Source of the DNA: X23 sp050251575
Lineage (GTDB): Bacteria > Bacillota > Clostridia > SK-Y3
DNA: 18,115 nt
Assembly (NCBI GenBank): GCA_050251575.1
Contig: JBFWMP010000042.1
Coordinates: 1-18,115, forward strand
Direction: 5' to 3'
Every line of letters starts with the position of its first letter. The stretch's first letter is position 1. Positions 1-7,141 of this stretch are shown here, in pieces. The notes under the pieces are model-generated. The model ran no database searches. It saw nothing but the letters and a program-made list of their open reading frames with translations, and was not told the origin of the DNA. The translations under genes were made by a program, and so were the position numbers.

Positions 1-1865
1 CCAATATATTTGTGCCATCCAAATGAAGAGGCTGCTTCTACAGCTAGTCGTGCTTTTACTCCTTTTGGCAGAACTTTATTTTTGTAATCTTCGGTTTGCT
101 CTTCAAATAACTCCCATGAAGGCATACTTACAACTCTCGCATTAATATTTTTCTCTTTTAGCTGCTTAGCTGCTTCATAAACATAATGTACTTCAGATCC
201 GGATGCCATTAAAATGATATCAGGAACAGCTTTCTCAGAATCCAATAAAATATATGCACCCTTTAATGCGTTTTGACTGGTTTCTTGATAGGAGGGCACA
301 TCCTGTCGTGTTAATACAAGTGCCGTAGGACTATCCTTTCTGGTCAAAGCTATATGCCATCCGGCTGCTGTTTCTTTAGCATCAGCAGGTCTAAAGACAA
401 TCAAGTTCGGAATACTTCTTAATGATGCTAATTGTTCAATCGGTTGATGTGTTGGCCCATCTTCTCCAACACCGATGCTGTCATGAGTAAAAATATAGGT
501 AAGAGGCAGTTTCATCAACGCTGATAAACGGATAGCAGGTTTCATATAATCGCTAAATACGAAATAGTTAGAAACAAAAGCTCTTATTCCTCCATGAAGC
601 ATCATGCCATTAGCTATCGATGACATAGCAAATTCTCTTACCCCAAAATGAATATTCGAGCCGGCGTAATTTTCCTTTGAAAAGTATTGTCGATCGTTCA
701 TAAATGCTTTGGTAGATGGACCAACATCTGCAGAACCCCCAATCAAGTTAGGAATCTTCTTTTCAGTTTTGTTAAGAATTTCAAAAGAAGCAGTTCTGGT
801 AGCTTTTGATTTTTCATCATATATCCAAAGACTCTCATCTGCTAATAAGTCAACGTCTATTTTTCCACTGTGCCACTGTTCCCATTCAGCCGCTAATTTA
901 GGGTATTCCTTCTTGTATGAAGCCCATACTGAGTTCCAGTGCTCTTCAGCGCTGAGTCCTTTTTCTATAAGTTGCTTCATATGCTTTTTAACTTCATCCG
1001 GTATATAAAAAGTCTCAGAACCTTCCCAGTTTAAATTAGCTTTTGTTTCTTCCAGGTTTTTTTGACCTAGTGGCTCTCCATGTGACGAAGATTTACCTTG
1101 CTTTTGTGGACATCCATAACCAATCTCCGTATTTATAATAATCAAAGAAGGCTTATCCGTCTGCGCCTTTGCCTGTCTGATTGCTTGGTCCATGGATTCT
1201 ATATCTGAATTCCCATCGGCAACTTTGAGGACTTGCCAATCATAAGCTTCGAACCGCTTTCCGACATCCTCTCTAAAAGCAATGTCTGTATTACCCTCAA
1301 TAGTAATATTATTCGAATCGTATAATACAATTAATTTCCCTAGACCTAAAGTGCCGGCTAAAGATGCTGCTTCCGAAGCAATGCCTTCCATCATACATCC
1401 GTCACCAGCTAAGACATATGTATAATGATCTACGATTTTATGAGTATCACGGTTAAATTTTGCAGCCAAGTGTGCTTCGGCGATTGCCATACCCACGCCA
1501 TTGGTAATTCCTTGTCCTAATGGACCTGTAGTTGTTTCAACTCCGGGAGTTTCATATTCCGGATGACCTGTCGTGATGCTGCCAAACTGACGAAAGTTTT
1601 TTATATCATCAAGTGTAACATCGTATCCAAATAAGTGCAGCAGTGAATATTGAAGCATAGAACCATGCCCTGCAGATAGAATAAAGCGGTCACGATCAAT
1701 CCATTTTGGGTTCTTAGAGTTGAACTTCATATGCCTTGACCAAAGGGTATACGTCATGGGCGCAGCACCCATAGGCAGTCCAGGATGACCTGATTGTGCT
1801 TTTTCTATCGCTTCTGCTGACAATATACGGATTGTATTAATGGTTAACTGATCAATAAAATTCAT
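1..1865 (-). CDS. tkt: Transketolase (3' end cut by window edge)
   Basis: Transketolase moves two-carbon ketol units between sugar phosphates in the non-oxidative pentose phosphate pathway, using thiamine diphosphate and a divalent metal in the cytosol. The minus-strand translation begins MNFIDQLTIN and stays open for 621 codons. It shows the N-terminal substrate-binding SGHPGLPMG (His27), SAGHGSM (His67), GPLGQG (about 114-119), and the diphosphate/metal motif GDGCMMEG (154-161) followed by DSNN (183-186). The pyrimidine domain has GVREFAM (catalytic Glu near 411), then HDSIGVGEDGPTHQP and FRPAD. Full-length enzymes are about 660 residues, so roughly 40 C-terminal residues lie beyond base 1. 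The start ATG (1863-1865) is preceded by a GAGGAGGT ribosome binding site. I found only a weak promoter upstream (TTGCTG at 1921-1926, TTTATA at 1898-1903, reading leftward). Nothing suggests damage. Confidence 0.97.
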   Translation of the reverse strand, partial: MNFIDQLTINTIRILSAEAIEKAQSGHPGLPMGAAPMTYTLWSRHMKFNSKNPKWIDRDRFILSAGHGSMLQYSLLHLFGYDVTLDDIKNFRQFGSITTGHPEYETPGVETTTGPLGQGITNGVGMAIAEAHLAAKFNRDTHKIVDHYTYVLAGDGCMMEGIASEAASLAGTLGLGKLIVLYDSNNITIEGNTDIAFREDVGKRFEAYDWQVLKVADGNSDIESMDQAIRQAKAQTDKPSLIIINTEIGYGCPQKQGKSSSHGEPLGQKNLEETKANLNWEGSETFYIPDEVKKHMKQLIEKGLSAEEHWNSVWASYKKEYPKLAAEWEQWHSGKIDVDLLADESLWIYDEKSKATRTASFEILNKTEKKIPNLIGGSADVGPSTKAFMNDRQYFSKENYAGSNIHFGVREFAMSSIANGMMLHGGIRAFVSNYFVFSDYMKPAIRLSALMKLPLTYIFTHDSIGVGEDGPTHQPIEQLASLRSIPNLIVFRPADAKETAAGWHIALTRKDSPTALVLTRQDVPSYQETSQNALKGAYILLDSEKAVPDIILMASGSEVHYVYEAAKQLKEKNINARVVSMPSWELFEEQTEDYKNKVLPKGVKARLAVEAASSFGWHKYI

Positions 1866-2064
1866 TATCTTACCTCCTCATGTATGTTTGATATGAATAT
1901 AAATACCCTAATAAATTACTCAGCAAACAAAAACATATATGTAATGAGAATTGTACCCATGCGCACAGATCTTGCCTAATAGATACTGATTTTAAAATTA
2001 TAATTGCGAATTTAAAACATATTTCTGGTTAGAATAAACTTTAGTAGGAAGTGAGGTGATTATA

Positions 2065-2271
2065 ATGACAGTTCAAAGTGATTTGCAAAAAGCGATTGCA
2101 TCATGTGAAGCAGCAAGAGGCAGTTATTCTATGATGGTTCAATCCACCGAAGATCAATCTGCAAAGAATATGTTCAACGAAATGAAAATGGACATTGAGA
2201 AGCATATCAATTATCTTAATAGCCGATTAAGCTATATAAATCAAAACAATCAATTAAACCAGCAACAATAA
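2065..2271 (+). CDS. DUF1657 family small protein
   Basis: A 68-residue protein beginning MTVQSDLQKAIASCEAARGS. It is predicted to be almost entirely alpha-helical, with a Gln/Asn-rich tail (NQNNQLNQQQ). The pattern TVxSxxxxxxAS...A...T....AKxxF........L..R matches DUF1657 as I know it, a family largely confined to spore-forming Firmicutes. Some members sit beside spoVA genes in operons linked to spore heat resistance. No spoVA genes are present here, so a spore role is inference only. I chose the ATG at 2065 rather than the in-frame GTG at 2056 because GTGAGGTG (2051-2058), which contains that GTG, is well placed as the ribosome binding site for the ATG. A hairpin terminator follows directly, so the gene is probably monocistronic. 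Confidence 0.8.
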   Translation: MTVQSDLQKAIASCEAARGSYSMMVQSTEDQSAKNMFNEMKMDIEKHINYLNSRLSYINQNNQLNQQQ

Positions 2272-2284
2272 TAGTTCTATTTAT

Positions 2285-2310
2285 GGCGGTCAGTTAAAAC
2301 CGCCTTTCGT
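2285..2310 (+). terminator. Rho-independent terminator after the DUF1657 gene
   Basis: GGCGGT (2285-2290) pairs with ACCGCC (2299-2304) across an 8-nt loop and is followed by TTTCGTT. It lies 14 bases after the stop codon. The U-tract is short, so strength is uncertain. Confidence 0.65.
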
Positions 2311-2341
2311 TATCCGTCCTTCTAATCAAATCCCACATTTC

Positions 2342-2590
2342 CTAACTGTGGATAGCGAAGTTGCTTCTATTACTTTAGCAATTAATGAGTTGGCTTAAGG
2401 AAGTCAAACGATATCTTCATCTACGAATATAATTCAGCAAAAAAGTAAAAGTGTATCGGATGAGATTCAGAATGTATCGGCAGCAGCAGAAGAACAGACA
2501 GCAGCAATGCAGGAAATTGTTTCTGCCAGTCAAATACTCACAAAGGTGTCGAAGGACTTGCAAGAGGCATCGGGATATTTCAAAATATAA
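2342..2590 (+). pseudogene. Decayed C-terminal tail of a methyl-accepting chemotaxis protein
   Basis: In the frame running through 2351, the translation reads DSEVASITLAINELA, a TAA stop at 2396-2398, then GSQTISSSTNII, SVSDEIQNVSAAAEEQTAAM, QEIVSASQILTKVSKDLQ and a final FKI before TAA at 2588-2590. AAEEQTAAMQEI, the helical heptads and the terminal FKI are hallmarks of the end of the MCP signalling domain, where a typical protein has Q or another residue at the internal stop. There is no start codon, no ribosome binding site, no sensor domain and no hairpin-tip (CheA/CheW-binding) region, so this is about the last 80 codons of a lost gene. The 5' limit is approximate, and the fragment probably marks an old deletion or rearrangement junction. 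Confidence 0.8.
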
Positions 2591-2608
2591 TAAGGATACA
2601 AATAAGGG

Positions 2609-2650
2609 GAGAGGTGCAGTGTTTAAGACAAACATTATACCTCTCTTTTT
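2609..2650 (+). terminator. Hairpin terminator after the MCP remnant
   Basis: GAGAGGT (2609-2615) pairs with ACCTCTC (2639-2645). An inner stem TGTTT/AAACA strengthens it, and TTTTTG follows. It was probably the native terminator of the lost chemoreceptor gene, and now also insulates the downstream gene. Confidence 0.6.
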
Positions 2651-2668
2651 GTTTGTATTGAGCAACTA

Positions 2669-2697
2669 TTTAAAATTTATCCGCTATGTGATATATT
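2669..2697 (+). promoter_or_regulatory. Candidate promoter for the isomerase-like gene
   Basis: TTTAAA (2669-2674), a 17-bp spacer, then TATATT (2692-2697), 36 bases before the ATG. The -35 element is only a 4/6 match to TTGACA, so this is moderate evidence in an AT-rich sequence. Confidence 0.4.
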
Positions 2698-2732
2698 AGG
2701 GAAAATAACTATAGGATAAGGAGATAAAAAGT

Positions 2733-3518
2733 ATGAAGTATGGATGTTGTACCTCAGTTGAAAATTATTATCTTATTAGGAAGATAGGGTATGATTTCAT
2801 TGAACTTTCAGGGCGTGAGATAACGGCTATGAGTGATGAGCAATTTAAAAGGATTGCAGACAAGGCATCGGCTGGTGAACTGCGTTGCAATGGTTTTAAT
2901 GATTATTGCTCTTCGGATGTTGCAATCGTAGGTCCGAGTTATAATGCAAAGCAGGCAGAACAGTATGCCAAGCTCATTTGTGAAAGGGGCTATAGGTTAA
3001 ATATTTCCACTATCGGAATAGGGGCACCTATGTCGCGCAGACTTCCGGAAGGATTCAGCAAAGCTGAGGCAGACAGACAAGTGATAGAGTTTCTTAACAT
3101 TACTGCAGATATAGCAAAGCAATATGGTATTACAATATTATTTGAGTCTTTAAATGATAAAGTAAGCAATTATGTTACTTTTATTTCAGAAGCAGTAGAA
3201 ATTGTAAAACAGGTCAACAAAGATAATCTTAAAATTGTAGCAGATTTTTATCATATGTGGATGATGAATGAGGACGTTATAAACATTGCCTATGCATTCC
3301 CATATATATATCATTTGCATATCGCGCAGGATAGAGATGGGAACCGGGGCTATTTGTGTGAAGATTTTTATCATAAATATAAAGAAGCTATAGCGGCAGT
3401 CAGTAAGCAAGGATATAACAAAACGATAAGTGTAGAGGCATTTTGGGGAGATTTTGAGCAGGGAGCAACGCAGTCATTTCAAATTTTGAAAAGAATAGGA
3501 GAAGAGCTGGGCTTATAA
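2733..3518 (+). CDS. Sugar phosphate isomerase/epimerase (xylose isomerase-like TIM barrel)
   Basis: A 261-residue cytosolic protein of the xylose isomerase-like TIM-barrel superfamily, which includes sugar isomerases, epimerases, IolE/IolI-type enzymes and endonuclease IV. Likely metal ligands fall on successive strands: Glu138 in ILFESLN, Asp171 and His174 in VADFYHMW, His196 in HLHIAQD, and Glu235 in SVEAFWGD. This Glu-Asp/His-His-Glu arrangement is typical of metal-dependent sugar epimerases. The length fits a single complete barrel. A good ribosome binding site (AAGGAG) precedes the ATG. The gene stands alone on the plus strand and ends 3 bases before the end of the convergent regulator gene. 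The substrate cannot be read from the sequence. The adjacent sugar-type binding protein suggests a carbohydrate or polyol link, which is only context. Confidence 0.85.
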   Translation: MKYGCCTSVENYYLIRKIGYDFIELSGREITAMSDEQFKRIADKASAGELRCNGFNDYCSSDVAIVGPSYNAKQAEQYAKLICERGYRLNISTIGIGAPMSRRLPEGFSKAEADRQVIEFLNITADIAKQYGITILFESLNDKVSNYVTFISEAVEIVKQVNKDNLKIVADFYHMWMMNEDVINIAYAFPYIYHLHIAQDRDGNRGYLCEDFYHKYKEAIAAVSKQGYNKTISVEAFWGDFEQGATQSFQILKRIGEELGL

Positions 3519-3521
3519 CGA

Positions 3522-5171
3522 TTATATCAATTCTTTTTTAAATTCTTTTAACATATTTACATATACCAGCAGTTCTTCTCTTGAAGAAACATTAAGCTTC
3601 ATGTAGATCCGTTTATTATGAGTTTTTATTGTGTTGATACTAAGACATAGTATTCCGGCAATTTCTTTTGCAGTATAGCCTTCAACATAAAGGTTAAATA
3701 CAGAACGCTCCGCAGGAGAGAGTATTCGGGTATTTTTTATAAATTCATCAAAAAATACGGGAGAAACATTTTCTTCTGATGCTTTTTTATTTAATTCTTC
3801 ATTATGTGTTGAAAGGAAGTCAATAAGGTCATTAATTTCCGGGATTTTCGTTTTTGGTGCCGCACTTAAGTCTATTGATTTGATGATATCAAAACCTTCT
3901 GAGATAGGCTTTATATAATTTTTGCTTAAAATGAAGGAAATAACTATTCCTAAAAACACCAGTAAGGTCAGCAATAAAGATAGTGATAGGTTGAGCTTCG
4001 CAGCAGAATCAACAATGTCCTGCTCGGGAACCATAATAGCAGACACCCATTGTTCGTTGGAAAAAGGAGAGTCTTTGGGGTATAATTGTATAGGCATATG
4101 GAGTCCTAAAAATGAGTTCCCATTATTATTTTTATAAGAATTTAATGAATTCCGACTTTGGATAATTTCAAAGTAGGTATGATTTTTTGAACTTTTTATT
4201 GCAGAGTAACTTCCCCCAAGCATTGCCTTGTGAGTATTGATTGTATGTCCTGACAGTGGTGAGAGCATACAGAAGATACGATTATAGATATTATTATTTG
4301 GTGCTTGAGACAGTTTGAAAAGCATGGTGCTGACTTCGAAGCCGCAGACTCCAAAAGCATTTCCGTTAGAATCAATAAGAGGGACAGAGCAAAGCATCAC
4401 TTCTTCACTGGTGTTTGGAAAGGTCAAGGAAGGACTCCAATAATACAGCCTTGATAAAGGGACACCAAGCTTTTGGTTGCCGGCTGCCTCTAAGGGTAGA
4501 TGGAAATAAGGGGCATCACTGATGTCAAATTCCATACTCCATTGAGTATGAAGTGCCAAGGAATTTTTACGGCTGATGCTTGGGAAGCCGCGAAGAACGA
4601 CAATGGTTGGAGAAGAAGAACTAAGAATATTTGGTTCCATGTTCTTAATATATAGCCCTGCGCGGGAATTTTTAGCGTTAGCTAAGTTTGGATTAACTGT
4701 TGCGTTTAGAATGATAAAAACGCCACTGCTTTTTGAGCGTTGTAAAGAAAACAATGCACGTTGATATTCATTAGAGATAAGCTCTTCTAAAAGTTCGGGA
4801 TGATTTTGCAGTGCAGAGACATCTTTTCCGTGTTCATCAAGCTTATTTTCCATGCTTTTTGATAAGGCTTTTGAAAATTCAACTGCTTGCACAGAAAGCT
4901 GTCCATATTGTTGAGAAATGTCTTTTGATACATGAATGAGCTCATTCTTAATAAATTTCTCACTTTCTGAAAGGCCAGCCGTAAAAGTTCCGGTAATTAA
5001 AAGAATAGAAATGACACCAAGCAACATAGTAAGAACAAGCACCACTAAGAACAGAAAAAGCTTAAGGCGCATGGACATTCCTAATGCGCCTGTCTTTTTA
5101 AATCCCTGCTTTAATACTTTTATTGCATTCCATTTATGAAGATTGTTATTGAGAAACAAGAATCTCACCAT
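3522..5171 (-). CDS. Membrane-anchored LuxR-type transcriptional regulator with extracytoplasmic sensor domain
   Basis: This protein of up to 549 residues reads as a one-component transmembrane regulator. A short basic N-terminus precedes transmembrane segment 1 (about 37-60). An extracytoplasmic region of about 330 residues follows and resembles Cache-type sensors in size and placement, beginning with long helices. Transmembrane segment 2 is at about 393-415. A cytoplasmic linker leads to a LuxR/GerE helix-turn-helix (about 483-545), with LSPAERSVFNLYVEGYTAKEIA and LSINTIKTHNKRIYMKL as the scaffold and recognition helices. There is no receiver or kinase domain. It lies 13 bases after the solute-binding lipoprotein gene and is probably co-transcribed with it. 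The start is uncertain: ATG at 5171 has a poorly spaced AAAGG, and GTG at 5168 or ATG at 5078 or 5072 would also keep TM1. The target genes are unknown. Confidence 0.82.
   Translation of the reverse strand: MVRFLFLNNNLHKWNAIKVLKQGFKKTGALGMSMRLKLFLFLVVLVLTMLLGVISILLITGTFTAGLSESEKFIKNELIHVSKDISQQYGQLSVQAVEFSKALSKSMENKLDEHGKDVSALQNHPELLEELISNEYQRALFSLQRSKSSGVFIILNATVNPNLANAKNSRAGLYIKNMEPNILSSSSPTIVVLRGFPSISRKNSLALHTQWSMEFDISDAPYFHLPLEAAGNQKLGVPLSRLYYWSPSLTFPNTSEEVMLCSVPLIDSNGNAFGVCGFEVSTMLFKLSQAPNNNIYNRIFCMLSPLSGHTINTHKAMLGGSYSAIKSSKNHTYFEIIQSRNSLNSYKNNNGNSFLGLHMPIQLYPKDSPFSNEQWVSAIMVPEQDIVDSAAKLNLSLSLLLTLLVFLGIVISFILSKNYIKPISEGFDIIKSIDLSAAPKTKIPEINDLIDFLSTHNEELNKKASEENVSPVFFDEFIKNTRILSPAERSVFNLYVEGYTAKEIAGILCLSINTIKTHNKRIYMKLNVSSREELLVYVNMLKEFKKELI
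5066..5090 (-). repeat. Inverted repeat inside the 5' end of the regulator gene
   Basis: GGCGCAT (5066-5072) and ATGCGCC (5084-5090) form a perfect 7-bp stem with an 11-nt loop. On the coding (minus) strand it contains two possible start codons (5078, 5072), and a T-rich stretch (AAGCTTTTTCT) follows shortly after. It could affect start choice or partially attenuate transcription, or it could be chance. Confidence 0.4.
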
Positions 5172-5184
5172 GCCTTTGCAAAAT

Positions 5185-6567
5185 TTATTTTATAAAGTTT
5201 TCATATACTCCTTTGGATGCATTTTCAAAGGCTGCTTTTTTATCATAAATTTTTAAAAGATTATAATATTTATCTTTTGATTCGGAAGCAACCTTTTTTA
5301 ATTCGTTTTGATATTGGGTTTGTAACTCATCAATTTCTTCAAATAGAGGAGGAATATAAAAATCATATTCTTTTTGCATTTCTCTTGCGATATAAAGTAG
5401 GTTTTTGATATTCTTATCTGAAACATTCCCAATTTCTTTAGACATTATTTCACCAAAGGCTTCGTCTGTAACTGGAAGATAGCCTGTTGAGGATACAAAA
5501 CGAAGGTTGTTTTCAGGACTTGTAAACCACTTCAGAAAGATGCCCGCTAAATATTCTTTTTGCTTGGTAGACTTGATGACACACATACCTCCGCCGCGTT
5601 GTATAGAGACCTTTTTCCCGCCTTCAAATACAGGATAAGGTAATATGACCAGTTCAGCAGGTTCAGAGGTATTATCTGCATAGGTAACAGTAGGTGAGAA
5701 AAAGAGCACACCAGCTGTAGAACCTGTAGAGCAGACAATATCTCCTGTCTTTGCAAGGTCAGAAGCATATCCGTCAAAAATCGCCATATGACCAAGAACT
5801 GCGGGTTCATAAAAGTGTTCCCATATTTTGGGAAAGTGCGGCGAGGAAAAATTAATGCCCCCGTCTTTTATAAAATTATCTCCTAGTTGCTTATATGCCA
5901 CTTGGGAAAAATTAAAAAGAGAATCAGGAATATAGAACGTCTTTCCATCGTTTTCAATATCGGGCGTTTGGCTGTCGGTCCAATCATAGTAGGCTTGGGC
6001 TACTTTTTTAATGCCCTCAAAAGTTTTTAAAGTTTCAAGCTTCGCACCTGTAGCTGTTGCAAATTTATTAAATATGGTAGCATTTAAAAATAATACCTCT
6101 GTAGACTTTGCAGTAGGAAATACATAAAGCTTATTTTCTTTTAATTTACCTTCTTCTAAGAATCTCGGGATATAGGCAGAAAGCTCTTCGGCAGTAAATT
6201 GTTCATTCAGGTCTACAAGCAATTCTTTTTCGGCTAATATAAGGGCTGTCTTAGGATAAGCAGTGGTGATATCAGGGAGTGATGGTGCTCCCGGATCCCC
6301 ATTTGCTGCCATAGCAAGTTTTTCATGGAGTGTGGCAGAACCTGAGATAGAGGTAACATTCACAATGATACCTTTTTCGGTACCAATGGTAGCATTAAAT
6401 TCATCAATCATTTCATCCATAGTGTTTTTCATCTGTCCGCCATAGTTATGCCAAAGGGTGAGGGTGATAGGATTATCAGGATTTATAAAGGAATGGTTGT
6501 TACAGCCGGTTAAAAACATATTGAATAAGAATATGAAAATTATAAAAATAGAGACGTGCTTTCGCAT
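5185..6567 (-). CDS. ABC-type extracellular solute-binding lipoprotein (sugar-binding family 1-like)
   Basis: A 460-residue lipoprotein. Residues 1-22 form a signal peptide ending in the lipobox LTGC, with lipidated Cys22. The mature part starts with LTLWHNYGGQ, the first strand and helix typical of family 1 (carbohydrate-type) binding proteins. It continues with LPDITTAYPK, NKLYVFPTAKSTEVLFLNAT and the late SPENNLRFVSSTGYLPV segment usual in these proteins. It would sit on the outer face of the membrane and bind a small ligand such as an oligosaccharide. I start it at the ATG of 6565-6567, which has GGAGGT 6 nt upstream. An in-frame ATG 21 bases further up lacks a comparable site and would put extra residues before the signal peptide. 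No permease or ATPase gene is adjacent, and the next gene is a membrane-bound regulator, so a sensing role is plausible. Confidence 0.88.
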   Translation of the reverse strand: MRKHVSIFIIFIFLFNMFLTGCNNHSFINPDNPITLTLWHNYGGQMKNTMDEMIDEFNATIGTEKGIIVNVTSISGSATLHEKLAMAANGDPGAPSLPDITTAYPKTALILAEKELLVDLNEQFTAEELSAYIPRFLEEGKLKENKLYVFPTAKSTEVLFLNATIFNKFATATGAKLETLKTFEGIKKVAQAYYDWTDSQTPDIENDGKTFYIPDSLFNFSQVAYKQLGDNFIKDGGINFSSPHFPKIWEHFYEPAVLGHMAIFDGYASDLAKTGDIVCSTGSTAGVLFFSPTVTYADNTSEPAELVILPYPVFEGGKKVSIQRGGGMCVIKSTKQKEYLAGIFLKWFTSPENNLRFVSSTGYLPVTDEAFGEIMSKEIGNVSDKNIKNLLYIAREMQKEYDFYIPPLFEEIDELQTQYQNELKKVASESKDKYYNLLKIYDKKAAFENASKGVYENFIK

Positions 6568-6623
6568 AGGTGTACCTCCATTTATCATATATTCTATTAT
6601 TCATCTCTTTGTTTATTGCAATC

Positions 6624-6652
6624 ATTATATCACAATGTGAAAATTCTTCCAA
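6624..6652 (-). promoter_or_regulatory. Sigma-A-type promoter of the binding protein/regulator operon
   Basis: Reading leftward: TTGGAA (complement of 6647-6652), a 17-bp spacer, and a perfect TATAAT (complement of 6624-6629). It is correctly placed about 57 bases before the chosen start codon. Confidence 0.8.
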
Positions 6653-6685
6653 TAGTAACCAGAAGAATTAGTATGTTTTTGGCAG

Positions 6686-6734
6686 TCACCCCAAAATCAT
6701 CCCTGGTTTTTTATCAAAATCATCCTTGGGGTGA
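6686..6734. promoter_or_regulatory. Operator-like nested repeats between divergent promoters
   Basis: A 9-bp perfect inverted repeat, TCACCCCAA (6686-6694) and TTGGGGTGA (6726-6734), brackets and partly overlaps two direct repeats. These are CAAAATCATCCCTGG (6692-6706) and CAAAATCATCCTTGG (6715-6729), identical at 14 of 15 positions, with starts 23 bp apart (about two helical turns). The right edge adjoins the -35 of the rightward promoter, and the left edge lies about 34 bp upstream of the -35 of the leftward promoter. This geometry fits a regulator binding side by side on one DNA face. The membrane LuxR-type protein encoded next door is the obvious candidate, but that is inference. Confidence 0.55.
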
Positions 6735-6762
6735 TTTCCAATAAAAATAAAATACATATAAT
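6735..6762 (+). promoter_or_regulatory. Candidate promoter of the VWA gene cluster
   Basis: TTTCCA (6735-6740), a 16-bp spacer and a perfect TATAAT (6757-6762), 35 bases before the first start codon of the plus-strand cluster. The -35 match is weak (4/6), which suits a promoter needing an activator. Confidence 0.6.
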
Positions 6763-6797
6763 GAAGATGTAAAGATAGAAGATGGGAGTTGACGTGG

Positions 6798-7118
6798 ATG
6801 CTTCATACCATTACACAAAATTACACAGATCAGTCTACTCAGAGTGAATTTTATTTCATATTTTATTGTGATTTGTGTAATCATAGTTGGAAAAGTGTTC
6901 CAATCCCGTTTAGCCGTGGAAAACTAAAAGGCATTTCCAAATTTTTCTTTGGGAGAGCATCACCTTTGTGGAAAAAAGAGCATCAAGATGCTTTTGAAAG
7001 AGCGAATCATGAAGCGATGCTGCATTTTAATCGCTGTCCTGTTTGCAAGAGATGGGTTTGTGATGAAGATTTTCCGGAAGAGGAGAATCAGTGTTCAGAG
7101 TGTTCTAAAAAATCATAA
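6798..7118 (+). CDS. Small cysteine-rich (zinc-ribbon type) protein, unknown function
   Basis: A 106-residue soluble protein with no signal peptide or membrane segment. It contains CDLC (24-27), CPVC (80-83), a single Cys88 and CSEC (99-102), spaced as one or two structural zinc sites. The C-terminal 25 residues look like a short treble-clef or zinc ribbon. His62, His71 and His76 between the Cys pairs could add ligands. I do not recognise a named family. The ATG at 6798 is preferred over an in-frame TTG at 6789, because GGGAG at 6784-6788 touches the TTG but is properly spaced for the ATG. It is the first gene of a same-strand cluster leading to the giant VWA protein. Zinc ribbons in such small proteins usually mediate protein or nucleic-acid contacts; its partner here is unknown. 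Confidence 0.7.
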   Translation: MLHTITQNYTDQSTQSEFYFIFYCDLCNHSWKSVPIPFSRGKLKGISKFFFGRASPLWKKEHQDAFERANHEAMLHFNRCPVCKRWVCDEDFPEEENQCSECSKKS

Positions 7119-7141
7119 ATAAAAATGAGGAGGTCATTACA

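Noticed and set aside
2451..2699. 82-codon ORF on the plus strand
   Set aside because: It is an out-of-frame reading of the chemoreceptor remnant and its terminator; the homology is in another frame.
6568..6588. Longer start for the solute-binding lipoprotein (MINGGTP...)
   Set aside because: It would include the GGAGGT ribosome binding site in the coding region and put seven odd residues before a normal lipoprotein signal.
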